64,000 nucleotides of DNA. Origin: Candidatus Omnitrophota bacterium. GTDB lineage: Bacteria > Omnitrophota > Gorgyraeia > JAUYCX01. Both the position numbers and the translations under genes were made by a program. Under the pieces are notes generated by a model. That model worked only from the letters and a program-made list of their open reading frames with translations, was not told where the DNA came from and did no database searches. The stretch covers positions 42,643-106,642 of the forward strand of contig JAUYCX010000049.1 of NCBI GenBank assembly GCA_030692045.1, read 5' to 3'. Positions 21,879-31,615 of the stretch are shown here, one piece after another (the stretch's first letter is position 1; each line of letters opens with the position of its first letter).

Positions 21879-22878
21879 GAAGGTTTTTATTATCGCAGAG
21901 GCAGGCGTAAATCATAATGGTTCCTTGGTTATCGCCACAAGATTGGTAGATGCTGCTGAGAAATCAGGAGTTGATGCTATAAAATTTCAGACCTTCAGAG
22001 TAGAAAATATTGCGACTATAAATTCACCAAAAGCAGCGTATCAAAAGAAAACAAGCAGAGATATGCAATCGCAATTTGAGATGTTAAAAAAACTGCAGTT
22101 AAATATAAATGCGCATAGAAAACTCATAGATTACTGCAAGAAAAAGAAAATAATGTTTTTATCCAGCGCTTTTGATTTAGAGAGTATAGATTTGCTTCGC
22201 CATTTAGGGCAACAACTTTTTAAAATTCCTTCAGGCGAGATAACAAATCTTCCTCTTTTAAGAAAAATTGGAGGCCTTAAAAAGAAAATTATATTATCTA
22301 CGGGCATGGCTACTTTGGATGAAATTAAAAATACCCTTGCAGTCCTGATTAAGGCTGGCACAAAAAAAGAAGATATTACTGTTCTGCATTGTAATACCGA
22401 ATATCCTACTTCCATGGAGGATGTAAATTTAAGAGCAATGCTCTCTATGAGAGATATATTTAAAGTTAATGTGGGTTATTCTGACCATACTTTAGGGATA
22501 GAGGTTCCAATTGCAGCAGTTGCCTTGGGGGCTTCAGTTATTGAGAAGCATTTTACCCTCAAAAGAAATATGAAAGGTCCTGATCATAAAGCAAGCCTCG
22601 AGCCGAAAGAATTGAAACAGATGGTTAATTCAATAAGAAATATTGAGAAGGCATTGGGCAACAGGATTAAAAGGCCTTCTAAATCTGAGATTAAAAATAG
22701 GGATATTGTGAGAAAAAGTATTGTTGCGGCTAAATCAATAAAGAAAGGCGAGAGGTTTGACGAAATAAATATTACTGTGAAACGTCCTGCAAGGGGAATA
22801 AGCCCAATGAAATGGGATGAGGTAATAGGTCTAAGGGCAAGAAAAGATTTTAAAGAAGACGAATTAATAAAAATATGA
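21871..22878 (+). CDS. legI: N-acetylneuraminate/legionaminate synthase family
   Basis: IIAEAGVNHNGSLVIA, GYSDHTLGIEVPIAAVALGASVIEKHFTL, C-terminal SAF-like RPARGISPMKWDEVIG. Confidence 0.9.
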   Translation: MSKKVFIIAEAGVNHNGSLVIATRLVDAAEKSGVDAIKFQTFRVENIATINSPKAAYQKKTSRDMQSQFEMLKKLQLNINAHRKLIDYCKKKKIMFLSSAFDLESIDLLRHLGQQLFKIPSGEITNLPLLRKIGGLKKKIILSTGMATLDEIKNTLAVLIKAGTKKEDITVLHCNTEYPTSMEDVNLRAMLSMRDIFKVNVGYSDHTLGIEVPIAAVALGASVIEKHFTLKRNMKGPDHKASLEPKELKQMVNSIRNIEKALGNRIKRPSKSEIKNRDIVRKSIVAAKSIKKGERFDEINITVKRPARGISPMKWDEVIGLRARKDFKEDELIKI

Positions 22879-24053
22879 GAAGTAAAGTATGTATAGTTAC
22901 GGGGAGTAGGGCCGAATATGGAATATTGCATCCATTGCTAAGTAAAATTAAATCTGATAGAGGATTTCAGCTTCAGCTTATTGCTACAGGTATGCATTTG
23001 TCTTCTGAGTTTGGATTGACTTACAAGGAGATAGAGAAGGATGGTTTTAAAATAAATGAAAAGGTAGAAATGCTTTTAAGTAGCGATACCGAAATGGGTA
23101 TAGCAGAGTCAATTGGTCTGGGAATAACGGGGTTTGCCGATGCATTTGCGCGATTAAAACCGGATTTGATTGTTTTATTGGGGGATAGATTTGAAATTTT
23201 TGCTGTTGCCATAGCAGCTTTTGTTATGAGGTTACCGATTGCTCATATTCATGGTGGTGAGTTAACCGAAGGCGCAATGGACGATGCCTTTAGACACTCT
23301 ATTACCAAAATGAGCTATCTGCATTTTACTTCTACAGAGGAATACCGGCGAAGAGTCATTCAGCTTGGGGAGTCGCCCGAGAGGGTGTTTAATGTGGGGG
23401 CTTTAAGCATAGATAATATAAGAAGTACAAAATTGCTTAAAAGAGAAGAATTGGAGAAAAAATTAAATTTTACCTTTGGAAAAAGAAATGTCCTTGTAAC
23501 ATTTCATCCGGTAACCTTGGAAAACAATACTGCGGCGTTACAATTTAAAGAACTTTTAAAAGCCTTAGACGATTTTAAAGATTTAAAGATTATCTTTACC
23601 AAACCCAATGCAGATACTAATGGCAGGGTTATAATTAAGCTTATTGATAAATATACGAGAGATAATCGAAACAGGGCAGTTAGTATTGTTTCCTTGGGAA
23701 CTCAGATGTATTTTTCAACTATTAAAGTCGTAGATGCAGTAGTAGGAAATTCTTCAAGCGGAATAATTGAGGTTCCAGCATTTGGTAGGCCAATAGTGAA
23801 TATCGGGGATAGGCAAAAAGGTAGAATTAAAGCTCCAAGCATAATAGACTGTGAACCTCAAAAAAACGCCATCTACAAAGGAATAGTTAAGGCATTTTCA
23901 GTCGATTTCCGGCAGTTTTGTAAGAAGGTAAGAAATCCTTACGGTGATGGTAATGCTGCAGAAAGAATAACCAAGATTATTAAAGAGAAAATAGTAAAGA
24001 TTAGAAGTTTAAAGAAGGCATTTTATAATATAGAATTTAACAAAGATGTATAA
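22875..24053 (+). CDS. legG: Hydrolysing UDP/GDP-HexNAc 2-epimerase, NeuC/LegG-like
   Basis: VTGSRAEYGILHPLLSKI, LLGDRFEIFAVAIAA, IAHIHGGELTEGAMDDAFRHSITKMS, VGNSSSGIIEVPAFGRPIVNIGDRQKGR. Confidence 0.92.
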   Translation: MRSKVCIVTGSRAEYGILHPLLSKIKSDRGFQLQLIATGMHLSSEFGLTYKEIEKDGFKINEKVEMLLSSDTEMGIAESIGLGITGFADAFARLKPDLIVLLGDRFEIFAVAIAAFVMRLPIAHIHGGELTEGAMDDAFRHSITKMSYLHFTSTEEYRRRVIQLGESPERVFNVGALSIDNIRSTKLLKREELEKKLNFTFGKRNVLVTFHPVTLENNTAALQFKELLKALDDFKDLKIIFTKPNADTNGRVIIKLIDKYTRDNRNRAVSIVSLGTQMYFSTIKVVDAVVGNSSSGIIEVPAFGRPIVNIGDRQKGRIKAPSIIDCEPQKNAIYKGIVKAFSVDFRQFCKKVRNPYGDGNAAERITKIIKEKIVKIRSLKKAFYNIEFNKDV

Positions 24054-24750
24054 AAATAAATCTATATTAGCTATTATTCCTGCAAGAGGAGGTTCAAAGG
24101 GATTACCCCAAAAGAATATTTTACCTCTTGTAAATAAACCGTTAATCGCTTGGACAATTAAGCAGGCCCTGAAGAGCAAATATTTGGATAGGGTTATTGT
24201 AAGTACGGATAGTCTTGAGATAGCTAGGATTTCCAAAAAATACTCTGCCGAAATTCCTTTTTTAAGACCAAGCGGATTAGCTTCTGATAAAGCTAAGATG
24301 ACCGATGTTGTTTTGCATGTCATAGATTGGTTAAAGAAAAGAGGTAAAATTTATGATTTAATAATGTTACTGCAACCAACCTCTCCTTTAAGGTCATCAG
24401 AGGATATTGATAAATCAATCAAGTTGTTATTTAAGAAGAAAGCCAGAGCAATCGTCTCTGTTTGTGTATCAGAACATCATCCATACTGGAACACTATTCT
24501 GCTGAGAAACGGCAAAATAAAAGGTTTTCTCAAGCCAGAATTTATTGATAAGAATAGGCAGCAATTACCTATTTTTTATAGGCTAAATGGCGCTATTTAT
24601 TTAGCATATACCAGTTATCTCAAGAGTTATAAGAGTTTTCTGGGGAGTAGTACTTATGCTTATATAATGTCGCCTGAGAGGTCAGTGGATATTGATTCTA
24701 CCTTTGATTTTAAATTTGCTGAGTTTTTATTATCGAGAAAAGCTTTTTAA
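24046..24750 (+). CDS. legF: CMP-nonulosonate (acylneuraminate) cytidylyltransferase
   Basis: AIIPARGGSKGLPQKNILPLVNKPLIAWTIKQAL, LLQPTSPLRSSEDID, VDIDSTFDFKFAEFLL. Confidence 0.92.
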   Translation: MYKNKSILAIIPARGGSKGLPQKNILPLVNKPLIAWTIKQALKSKYLDRVIVSTDSLEIARISKKYSAEIPFLRPSGLASDKAKMTDVVLHVIDWLKKRGKIYDLIMLLQPTSPLRSSEDIDKSIKLLFKKKARAIVSVCVSEHHPYWNTILLRNGKIKGFLKPEFIDKNRQQLPIFYRLNGAIYLAYTSYLKSYKSFLGSSTYAYIMSPERSVDIDSTFDFKFAEFLLSRKAF

Positions 24751-24754
24751 AAAG

Positions 24755-25642
24755 ATGTCCAGAAATATCCGAATTATACCAAGATTAGATATCAAGGGTC
24801 CGAATCTCGTAAAAGGGATTCATCTGGAAGGTTTACGTGTATTGGGTAAGCCGGAGGATTTTGCTAGATATTATTATGAGGCTGGTGCTGATGAGTTATT
24901 GTATATTGATATTGTTGCCAGTTTATATAATCGTAATAGTCTTCATGACATAATAAGCAAAACAGCCAAAGAAATTTTTATACCTTTAACAGTAGGAGGA
25001 GGCTTGCGGACAATCGAAGATATTAAAAGCGTTCTAAGGGTTGGTGCCGATAAGGTTTCCTTAAATACTGCTGCCATAAAAAATCCAGATATAATTAAGA
25101 AAGCAGCAAGAAGATTTGGTTCTTCTACGATTGTTGTTTCCATCGAAGCAATAAAGCAGCCCGATGGAAGGTATTTGGCTTATACCGATAACGGTAGAGA
25201 ATATACGGGATTTGAAGTATTAGAATGGGCAAAAAAAGTTGAAAAACTGGGAGCCGGTGAGATTCTCCTTACCTCTGTAGATAATGAAGGAACGGGACAT
25301 GGTTTTGATATTGAATTGACAAAGATGGTATCTTGTGCTGTCTCCATACCTGTTATCGCTTACGGCGGAGCAGGAAAGGTTGAAGATATAAAAGATATCA
25401 TAATCAAGGGAGAGGCAGATGCTGTAGGCATTGCATCAATCCTGCATTATAACTTTATCAAAGAATGCAATAATTCTTTGAAACCAGATCAGTTCAAAGA
25501 AGAAGGAAATATAGAATATTTGCAGAGTGGCCGTGAGTTTTCCAAGTTCAAAACAGCAAACATACCGCAAATAAAATCATATTTGCACAGCCATGATATT
25601 TGCTGTAGATATGTTGCGAATAATCAAATTGTAAATGTTTAA
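24755..25642 (+). CDS. HisF-like TIM-barrel subunit of a sugar amidination system (start refined to ATG 24755)
   Basis: RIIPRLDIKGPNLVKGIHLEGLRVLG, TVGGGLRTIEDIKSVLRVGADKVSLNTAAI; next to HisH-like and WbpG-like genes. Confidence 0.88.
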   Translation: MSRNIRIIPRLDIKGPNLVKGIHLEGLRVLGKPEDFARYYYEAGADELLYIDIVASLYNRNSLHDIISKTAKEIFIPLTVGGGLRTIEDIKSVLRVGADKVSLNTAAIKNPDIIKKAARRFGSSTIVVSIEAIKQPDGRYLAYTDNGREYTGFEVLEWAKKVEKLGAGEILLTSVDNEGTGHGFDIELTKMVSCAVSIPVIAYGGAGKVEDIKDIIIKGEADAVGIASILHYNFIKECNNSLKPDQFKEEGNIEYLQSGREFSKFKTANIPQIKSYLHSHDICCRYVANNQIVNV

Positions 25643-26312
25643 TATGAATTCACCAATAGTATCGATCATTGACTATGGAATGGGAAATCTATTTAGCGTA
25701 AATCAGGCCTGTAGCCATGTTGGTATTCAGGCAAGAATCACTGCAAAAAAAGAAGATATCCTTAATTCTGATGCAGCGATATTGCCGGGAGTAGGGGCAT
25801 TTGGAGATGCGATGCTGAATTTAGAAAAATTAGGCTTGATAAGTCCAATCCTTGATTTTGTGAAAAGCGCTAAGCCATTTATGGGGATATGTTTGGGGAT
25901 GCAATTACTCTTTAGCGAAAGCGAGGAATTTGGAATCCATAAGGGATTAAATATTATTCCGGGAAGGGTCGTGAGGTTTACGAATAATTCAAAGGAGAAG
26001 GCAAAGGTTCCGCAAGTTGGTTGGAATAGAATAAGTAATCCATCTTCGAAGAGAAACCTCTGGCAAGAATCTCCTCTATCTGGCATTAATAAGGGAGAGT
26101 TTATGTATTTTGTGCATTCCTTTTATTGTATACCAGAGAATAAAGAAATTATTTTATCTAACTCAAAATATTCAGGGACAGAATATGCTTCCAGTATATT
26201 AGTGAAAAATATATTTGCATCACAGTTTCATCCGGAAAAGAGCGGGAATTGTGGGTTAAAGATTTATAAAAATTTTAAAAAAACGATATCCAAGGAGGAT
26301 GCGTATGAATGA
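25635..26312 (+). CDS. HisH-like glutamine amidotransferase
   Basis: IIDYGMGNLFSVNQA, LPGVGAFGDAM, MGICLGMQLLFSESEEFG, SQFHPEKSG. Confidence 0.9.
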   Translation: MFNMNSPIVSIIDYGMGNLFSVNQACSHVGIQARITAKKEDILNSDAAILPGVGAFGDAMLNLEKLGLISPILDFVKSAKPFMGICLGMQLLFSESEEFGIHKGLNIIPGRVVRFTNNSKEKAKVPQVGWNRISNPSSKRNLWQESPLSGINKGEFMYFVHSFYCIPENKEIILSNSKYSGTEYASSILVKNIFASQFHPEKSGNCGLKIYKNFKKTISKEDAYE

Positions 26313-27486
26313 ATCGAAGAATACCCTTAAATTATATAATTTGCCGGAAGAGGTTAAGTTTTGTAAGAAATGTACCATTTCTAATCAAAGGCCAAGGATT
26401 ACATTTGACCATAATGGGGTTTGTTCTGCCTGTCAATTTGCAGAACTAAAGCATACTAAATTTAACTGGGACCACCGCGAAAGAGAATTACGAGAACTTT
26501 TAAAAAGGTTCAAGAGAAAAGATGGTGGCTATGAGGTTATAGTTCCTACAAGTGGCGGTAAGGATAGCGGTAGGGTCGCCCATGAACTAAAATATCAATA
26601 TGGAATGAAGGTTCTAACTGTTACATGGGCTCCTCATATTTATACTGATATTGGTTTTAAGAATCTTCAATCAATGATACATGTCGGTGGTTTAGATAAC
26701 ATTTTGGGAACGCCTAACGGCATTATTCATAGAAAACTTACTAAATTGTCATTTGAAATTCTCGGTGACCCATTTCAACCATTTATCTATGGACAAACAA
26801 ACTTTCCTTTGCAAGTTGCTGTAAAATATAGAATCCCTTTGATAATGTATGGTGAAAATGGAGAAGTTGAATATGGCGGAGATATGAAAAATGCATTTAT
26901 ACCTACGAGAGATTATAAGTCCGATCATACGAAACATTACTTTTCAGGAATTCTGCCGGAAGATTTTACTAAATATAATATAACCAAAGATGAGTTAATA
27001 CCATATTTACCGTCCCCCTGTGAAGAATTGGAAGCGATAAAGACTGAAATCCATTTCTACAGTTACTATCACAAATGGATTCCGCAGGAAAACTATTATT
27101 ATTGTGTTGAGCATACCGGTTTTACTGCTAATCCTATAAGAAGCGAGGGTACTTATTCTAAGTATGCTTCATTGGATGATAAAATAGACGGATTTCATTA
27201 CTATCTTTCATTTATAAAATTTGGAATAGGTAGAGCTACATCAGATACTGCCCATGAAATAAGAGACAGACATCTTACCAGGGAGGAAGGGGTCAGATTA
27301 GTCAAAAGATTTGATGGCGAATTCCCACAAAGAAATTTTGATATATTTTTAGAGTATTGCGGGATAACAAAAGAATATTTTTGGCAGGTTATTGACAGTT
27401 GGCGTTCTCCTCATATATGGGTAAAGGTTAATGGCGAATGGAAATTAAAGCATACAGTTAATCAAGATGGCGTAGTCGCTCGTTGA
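26299..27486 (+). CDS. N-acetyl sugar amidotransferase (WbpG/PseA family)
   Basis: FCKKCTISNQRPRITFDHNGVCSAC, VPTSGGKDSGRVAHEL (PP-loop), MYGENGEVEYGGDMKNA. Confidence 0.92.
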   Translation: MRMNESKNTLKLYNLPEEVKFCKKCTISNQRPRITFDHNGVCSACQFAELKHTKFNWDHRERELRELLKRFKRKDGGYEVIVPTSGGKDSGRVAHELKYQYGMKVLTVTWAPHIYTDIGFKNLQSMIHVGGLDNILGTPNGIIHRKLTKLSFEILGDPFQPFIYGQTNFPLQVAVKYRIPLIMYGENGEVEYGGDMKNAFIPTRDYKSDHTKHYFSGILPEDFTKYNITKDELIPYLPSPCEELEAIKTEIHFYSYYHKWIPQENYYYCVEHTGFTANPIRSEGTYSKYASLDDKIDGFHYYLSFIKFGIGRATSDTAHEIRDRHLTREEGVRLVKRFDGEFPQRNFDIFLEYCGITKEYFWQVIDSWRSPHIWVKVNGEWKLKHTVNQDGVVAR

Positions 27487-27616
27487 TACGTTTATACCGA
27501 AGATTATTCTATGGGATTACTAAATTGGAGAAGTTTATTATTTGATAGATTTAATTGTAAAGCACGGCTTTATCAATAGATCGCAACATATATTAAAATA
27601 TGGCGGAGGTTTGGAA

Positions 27617-29662
27617 ATGAAGAAAAAAATCTATTTTGCTGATTTAACGTATCATTCTAACGTTTTAGCTTCAGACTATATTCCATTAGGTTGTGGTTAT
27701 GTGGCTGCCTATGCGAATAAGATGTATGGTGATAAATTTGATATTCAAATTTTTAGACATCAAGAAGAGTTATTTAAAGTTTTAGAGAATAAACCTCCGG
27801 ATATATTCGCAGGATCGTGTTATGTCTGGAATAAAAATTTAGTTCTTCGTATCTGCAAATTTATAAAAAAAGAGTTTCCCGAATGTTTGACTGTTTTAGG
27901 CGGCCCAGCCTTTCCTCTGGATGTCAAACGACAGAAATTATTTTTTTCTGATAACCCTTATGTAGATTTTTTCCTTCCTTATGACGGAGAAATACCATTT
28001 GCAAATTTTCTTGATAGATACCTTAGAGTAGGCGATAAAATTAAATCTGATGAAATGCCAATAGATGGTTGCCTCTATTTAAGTAAAGATAATCAATTGT
28101 TATCAGGAAGAAATATAAAACGTCCCAAAGAATTAGATATTTTTGTTTCACCTTATCTTACAGGATTATTTGATCGTTTTCTTGAGGATAGAAATTTTTC
28201 TCCAATGATGCAGATAACAAGAGGTTGTCCTTTTAGGTGTGCATATTGTTGGGCATCTAATGAGCAAAATAGACATATAGGTTTCTTTAGTTACGAGAGA
28301 ATAAAGGACGAGCTTTACTATATTGCTAAAATGGCAACAAAAAATAATATCTATGATTTAGTCTTTTGTGATTCGAACTTCGGGATGTATGAGAGAGATG
28401 AAAAGATAGTAGATGTTTTGTATGAATTACAGCAAAAGTTTGATTATCCGCGTTTGTTTTTCCCAAACTTTGGAAATGGCAATCACGCTGACTTGGTTAA
28501 AAACTGTTCAAAGCTTAGAGGCGTAACTTATTGTTTTTCAACACAATCTACAGACCCCAAGATATTAAATACTGTTAAGCGAATTAAGCCTGATTTAGAT
28601 AAGCTTACCGAGTATGTTAAAGCTGTCCACGAAATTGGAAAATGTGCTTCTACGGAAATTATTACTGGAATGCCTTACGAGACTCGAGAGAGTCATATGA
28701 AGACAATACGTGACTTAGTAGATTCTGGATTTGATTTTATCGATCCCTTCACATTTATGTTATTAGATGGAATTGAGCTTGATTCTGAAGAAGCGATTCG
28801 TAAATTTAAGTACGATATTCGCTATAGGTTAGTTCCTAGAAATTTTGGAAAGATAAAAGGAGAGTATTGTTTTGAAATCGAAAGAGTGGTGGTGGGAACA
28901 AATACATACGGGTTCGATGACTATTTGTATTTCAGGACATTCCATTATCTTTTAAGAATATTAGATAATAATACTATTTATAAGGAATTAATTGAGTATT
29001 TAAAACAGAATGGCGTACATGCATTAGATTGGCTATTATTCGTATTTGATGATTTAAGGAGCAGTCAGTCTAAAGCCGCAAAACATTTCGAGGAATATGT
29101 AAGGGAAGCTCGTGCAGAATTAAGGGATTCGCCAGAAGAGCTCAAAGCGTATTATTCTCAAACAGAAAATTATCAGAAACTTATCAGGAGCGAGCACGGC
29201 GAAAACTTAATGCAGAAATATAGTTTTATTGCTTTCTCAATAAATTTTAAAGATTATACTGATTATTTTTTTGAGATGGCCAGGAATTATTTGCTTGCTA
29301 AGTATCCCCATAGAAAAGAAGATATTTCAAAAGAATTAAGTTGTATTGAAAATTTTTGTAGAGCTAAATTATCAGATGTATTTACCATGGAAGATTCTCC
29401 AAAGATAAAGGAATTCTACGTTGAATACTATATTGAAAGTTGGATTAAGGAGAATTTTGCTGCACCGCTTTGCGCATATAAATTGCCCAAGCCTACCTCA
29501 CTTACGATGGAACTCTCTGATAGACAAATGAAATTGATAAAGGATATATTTGCACGTTACCATGTTAAAGATGGCAATTTTAAAGGACTTTATAAAGCCA
29601 CCGCCATAATTCATGCCAATAATTATTTCAGAACGATAAAAGAAAAGGTAATAGATAAATAA
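27617..29662 (+). CDS. B12-binding-domain radical SAM protein with long C-terminal region (start refined to ATG 27617 after GGAGGT)
   Basis: FADLTYHSNVLASDYIPLGCGYVAAYA, TVLGGPAFPLDV, ITRGCPFRCAYCWAS (CxxxCxxC). Confidence 0.85.
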   Translation: MKKKIYFADLTYHSNVLASDYIPLGCGYVAAYANKMYGDKFDIQIFRHQEELFKVLENKPPDIFAGSCYVWNKNLVLRICKFIKKEFPECLTVLGGPAFPLDVKRQKLFFSDNPYVDFFLPYDGEIPFANFLDRYLRVGDKIKSDEMPIDGCLYLSKDNQLLSGRNIKRPKELDIFVSPYLTGLFDRFLEDRNFSPMMQITRGCPFRCAYCWASNEQNRHIGFFSYERIKDELYYIAKMATKNNIYDLVFCDSNFGMYERDEKIVDVLYELQQKFDYPRLFFPNFGNGNHADLVKNCSKLRGVTYCFSTQSTDPKILNTVKRIKPDLDKLTEYVKAVHEIGKCASTEIITGMPYETRESHMKTIRDLVDSGFDFIDPFTFMLLDGIELDSEEAIRKFKYDIRYRLVPRNFGKIKGEYCFEIERVVVGTNTYGFDDYLYFRTFHYLLRILDNNTIYKELIEYLKQNGVHALDWLLFVFDDLRSSQSKAAKHFEEYVREARAELRDSPEELKAYYSQTENYQKLIRSEHGENLMQKYSFIAFSINFKDYTDYFFEMARNYLLAKYPHRKEDISKELSCIENFCRAKLSDVFTMEDSPKIKEFYVEYYIESWIKENFAAPLCAYKLPKPTSLTMELSDRQMKLIKDIFARYHVKDGNFKGLYKATAIIHANNYFRTIKEKVIDK

Positions 29663-29684
29663 TTGAACTGTTAAAAAATTCAGT

Positions 29685-31601
29685 ATGAGACGCTTAAAAT
29701 TAAATATTTGGGTTGAGAAATTGAATTTAATAGATTTCTTTTATTTTTTACCGAAAAGTCTATTTAGCAATAGTAATATTTATTATGATGAGCACGAAGT
29801 TACTAAGTCAACTCAGTGGATTTTATATTTCTTAAATAAACTTAACATAAGTTTTAATTTCTTTCCTGCCTACTTATTTTTAAATAAGAAAGATGAGCAA
29901 GGATTTGCTTTAAACTACCAAATGGAAGATAATCTTGATGCCTGCCTTGAGATATTTTGCAAAAAATATATTTCACGTCAGCCAGAGCGGTTTAAAAGAA
30001 TGCTTAAATCATATCTTGCATTATATCTATATTATCGAGTTACCTTTATTACCATGGTAGCTCATAAACCTGAATTTAACTGTCATGAACGCAAAAATAT
30101 TTTACATCTTGCTAAGGGTCCTTGTAATTCTATAGTTATTAAATTTTATAAAGAAAAAGGTTATTATCTTCAAGAATCATGCTTAAGTTGGCAGACTTTT
30201 AAGTATTATCTTCGGCCCCTGTATCTTTTGTTGAAAATTTTAATTTCTAAATTTAGTCTTAAAAGGATGAACTATAATCTTATTAACATTAAACCATCAA
30301 TCTGGATTGAATATGCTCACGAACAAATCGTTGATTTTTCATTTTGGAGCGAAATGATTAATAGGCAAAAGTTCGATATAGCATATTATTTAGATAGAGA
30401 TGATGACCCTTCTATCGAACAAGCGGCAGAAATAATAGAAAAGCGCGGATTTAAATGGATAAATTTACATTTTAATTCATTGTTAAGATTGGCTAATCTT
30501 AAATTAAAAGAAATTAAAGAACTCATTGTTGTTCTTTGTTGTTTCTATCCTTCTTATCCTTTATGGTTCAGGGTATTTAAATTCGAATATAAAATGTGGT
30601 TTTTGCTTTATCGGTCAGTGGTAGAATGTTTTAAAGTAAAGATTCTTATTCAGCATCAGGAGCACTCATGGTTTCAAGAGGCGCAAGTCAATGCCCTGGA
30701 AAAGTCAGGTGGGATAATGGTAGGTTTTCATTGGTCAAATTTTCCCTTTACAAAAGAATCGTTTCATCTTACCCCTGAGCATGCATATTTTGTTTGGGGA
30801 CAGGCGAAATTAAATTGGGTGAAAGAAAAAGGTAACACTTGCCGCTATATACTTCCTTCTGGGCTTTGGGTTACAAAAAATCGAATTCAAAACTCTAAAT
30901 TAGAAGATTTTGTAAGAAACAAGTCTTTCGTTATAGCTATTTTTGATGCATCGGTGGTATACAATATGTATCATTCTCCAGAGAATCTGAGTATCTTTTA
31001 TTTAGCACTTTTAAAATTGTTAGAAAAAAATAAGATGTGGGGAGGAATTGTCAAAAGTAAGAAATGGGATATCGAGGCTCTTTCTTTTCTTCCTAATGGT
31101 AACGAAATTATCTCAATGATAAAATCACTTAGCCAGGAAAATAGGCTTTTATATTTAAAACGTGTCTTGTCACCGATAGCGGCTTCCTCATATGCAAATC
31201 TATCAGTATGTTCTGAACTAAGTTCAGCTGGAATTATAGCTGGAATATGTGGCTATCGTGCAATTCATTGGGATTGCTCTGGCTGGCTACACCACCCATT
31301 TTATAAAGAAAAGAATCAGAAAATTATCTTTCAGGATTTAGAAGAATTTATAGAGGCGATAATTAAAATTAGCAATGGAGATAAAGAAATTGGTGATTTT
31401 TCTAAATGGAGGCAGAAATTTAATCATTTTGATGATTTTCAGGCTTCAAGACGAGTAGGAAAATTTATCCAATCTTTTATGGAAAAATCAAATGGTATTG
31501 ATTTTGAGAAGCCTTTATCTCTTGCAGTAAAAGAGTATATTGAAGAAAACAAAATTGAAGATAGTTTTTTTACAATTAGTGACTGGTGGGGCAGTGGATA
31601 G
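29685..31601 (+). CDS. Large putative surface-carbohydrate glycosyltransferase-like protein
   Basis: QHQEHSWFQEAQVNALEKSGGIMVGFHWS, HAYFVWGQAKLNWVKEKG, CSELSSAGIIAGICGYRAIHWDCSG; same architecture class as the 39171 and 53964 genes. Confidence 0.4.
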   Translation: MRRLKLNIWVEKLNLIDFFYFLPKSLFSNSNIYYDEHEVTKSTQWILYFLNKLNISFNFFPAYLFLNKKDEQGFALNYQMEDNLDACLEIFCKKYISRQPERFKRMLKSYLALYLYYRVTFITMVAHKPEFNCHERKNILHLAKGPCNSIVIKFYKEKGYYLQESCLSWQTFKYYLRPLYLLLKILISKFSLKRMNYNLINIKPSIWIEYAHEQIVDFSFWSEMINRQKFDIAYYLDRDDDPSIEQAAEIIEKRGFKWINLHFNSLLRLANLKLKEIKELIVVLCCFYPSYPLWFRVFKFEYKMWFLLYRSVVECFKVKILIQHQEHSWFQEAQVNALEKSGGIMVGFHWSNFPFTKESFHLTPEHAYFVWGQAKLNWVKEKGNTCRYILPSGLWVTKNRIQNSKLEDFVRNKSFVIAIFDASVVYNMYHSPENLSIFYLALLKLLEKNKMWGGIVKSKKWDIEALSFLPNGNEIISMIKSLSQENRLLYLKRVLSPIAASSYANLSVCSELSSAGIIAGICGYRAIHWDCSGWLHHPFYKEKNQKIIFQDLEEFIEAIIKISNGDKEIGDFSKWRQKFNHFDDFQASRRVGKFIQSFMEKSNGIDFEKPLSLAVKEYIEENKIEDSFFTISDWWGSG

Positions 31602-31615
31602 AGAGGGAGCATAGC

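Noticed and set aside
24755-26312. HisF and HisH as part of histidine biosynthesis
   Set aside because: No other his genes are adjacent; the pair is followed immediately by a WbpG/PseA-type sugar amidotransferase, which explains them as a sugar amidination system.
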